This document shows positions 6,114-6,895 of a stretch of DNA of 6,895 nt, piece by piece. Under the pieces are notes generated by a model that was given only the letters and a program-made list of their open reading frames with translations, did not search any database and had not been told where the DNA came from. The stretch's first letter is position 1, and every line of letters starts with the position of its first letter. The translations under genes were made by a program, and so were the position numbers. Source of the DNA: Planctomycetaceae bacterium (GTDB taxonomy: Bacteria; Planctomycetota; Planctomycetia; Pirellulales; JAEUIK01); assembly GCA_015493185.1 (NCBI GenBank), contig WGDQ01000094.1, positions 1 to 6,895 on the forward strand, in the 5' to 3' direction.

Positions 6114-6895
6114 GTGAGTCTCCGGCCAAGAACGACAATCCATCGGCCAGCGACAGCCCTGCGGAAGTTGGCAGTGCGTCTTCGAAGCAGCCGATCGATC
6201 CCAAAAAAACACATCTGGCCACAGACCTCGATGCTGGCAGTCCGCTGATCTCTTGCCGCTTCGATCCCTCGGGACGTTTCCTTTTTGCGGGTGCGCAGAA
6301 TAGCCATATCATTCGTTTCTCACTGGCCGATGGCAGCCGCACCGAACTGACGGCACACGAAAGTTGGGTGCGTGGCATGGCCTTCGATCCTTCGGGCAGC
6401 ACGCTCTACAGTGGCGACTATGCCGGACGCCTGCTCATGTGGCCTGCCGACGCCGAGTCGCCCGAACCAACCCGTACAGTCGAGGCGCACCAAGGATGGG
6501 TTCGTGCCGTTGCGATGCACCCCGATGGGTCGATGGTGGCCACATGCGGCAATGATCACCTCGTGAAGATATGGTCCGCATCCGACGGCTCACTGGTTCG
6601 TGAGCTTCGAGGGCACGAAAGCCATGTTTACAACGTAGTGTTTCACCCCAGTGGCAGTGCCTTGGTGTCAGCCGATCTGAAAGGCGTCGTGATTCACTGG
6701 GATCTCGAAACCGGTGAATCCGTGCGCAAACTCGATGCTGCCAAGCTTTACAAATACGATAGCGGCTTTCGCGCCGATATCGGCGGCATTCGTGGTTTCG
6801 ATTTCCGCAGCGACGGAGCAAGGCTGGCTGCTAGTGGGATCACGAAAGTAACCAACGCGTTTGCGGGCGTGGGCAACCCGGCTGTGCTGCTGTTC
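6110..6895 (+). CDS. WD40 repeat protein, N-terminal part (3' end outside window)
   Basis: The frame is open from the GTG at 6110 to the last base, giving 262 residues. The GTG overlaps the DUF1501 stop (GTGA), an in-frame TAA lies just upstream, and AAGGAG is well placed, so this start is well supported. Residues 1-40 are hydrophilic and Ser/Pro/Asp-rich, with no signal peptide or membrane segment. WD40-type blades follow: about 44-76 (ISCRFDPSGRFLFAGAQN), 83-112 (WVRGMAFDPSGSTLYSGD, ending in LLMW), 127-155 (WVRAVAMHPDGSMVATCGND, ending in VKIW), 169-197 (VYNVVFHPSGSALVSADLKG, ending in VIHW), and a fifth beginning near 224 (GGIRGFDFRSDGARLAASG). Each shows the expected GH- or H-containing turn, DPSG/HPDG loop and closing W or equivalent. 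A complete propeller needs about seven blades, so more should follow. WD40 propellers are binding scaffolds; the partner is unknown, but coupling to DUF1501 suggests a shared pathway. Confidence 0.92.
   Translation, partial: MSESPAKNDNPSASDSPAEVGSASSKQPIDPKKTHLATDLDAGSPLISCRFDPSGRFLFAGAQNSHIIRFSLADGSRTELTAHESWVRGMAFDPSGSTLYSGDYAGRLLMWPADAESPEPTRTVEAHQGWVRAVAMHPDGSMVATCGNDHLVKIWSASDGSLVRELRGHESHVYNVVFHPSGSALVSADLKGVVIHWDLETGESVRKLDAAKLYKYDSGFRADIGGIRGFDFRSDGARLAASGITKVTNAFAGVGNPAVLLF

Noticed and set aside
5289..6212. Minus-strand open frame of 307 codons
   Set aside because: It is antisense to the DUF1501 gene and the start of the WD40 gene, both firmly recognised. Its translation shows no recognisable domain.

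Overview
The window looks like chromosomal DNA from a planctomycete, probably a Pirellulales-type member of Planctomycetota. The evidence is protein-family content: a DUF1549/DUF1553 (PSCyt2/PSD1) protein with a CAQCH motif, a Tat-exported DUF1501 protein and a WD40 repeat protein in a row. This set is strongly expanded in that phylum. All genes are on the + strand. The lineage is inferred from family recognition, not from a database search.

Layout. (1) Positions 2-901: the 3' part of a gene for an ABC-2-type transporter permease, open at the left edge. (2) Positions 898-2427: a membrane-anchored, helical, TPR-like protein whose ATG overlaps the permease stop (ATGA), so the two are translationally coupled. 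(3) Positions 2428-2855: a 428-base gap with no convincing gene. It holds small inverted repeats, an AT-rich promoter-like patch and a larger foldable element just ahead of the next ribosome binding site. (4) Positions 2856-4637: a compact exported DUF1549/DUF1553 protein. (5) Positions 4638-4823: a 186-base gap with a 13-bp stem-loop soon after the stop. (6) Positions 4824-6113: a DUF1501 protein with a twin-arginine signal. (7) Positions 6110 to the right edge: a WD40 repeat protein that starts on a GTG overlapping the DUF1501 stop (GTGA) and is open at the end of the window.

There appear to be two functional units. The first is an ABC export module (permease plus an anchored accessory protein), whose ATPase gene is presumably to the left. 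The second is a planctomycete DUF1549-DUF1501-WD40 cassette. DUF1549/DUF1553 and DUF1501 proteins are commonly encoded side by side in planctomycetes and are predicted to be exported, but I know of no established biochemical function. The WD40 partner has no export signal, although its two neighbours do. I see no tRNA, rRNA, CRISPR array, insertion sequence or phage feature. Nothing here is clearly a new system; the most unusual items are the two structured intergenic RNAs/DNAs and the mixed localisation of the three-gene cassette.
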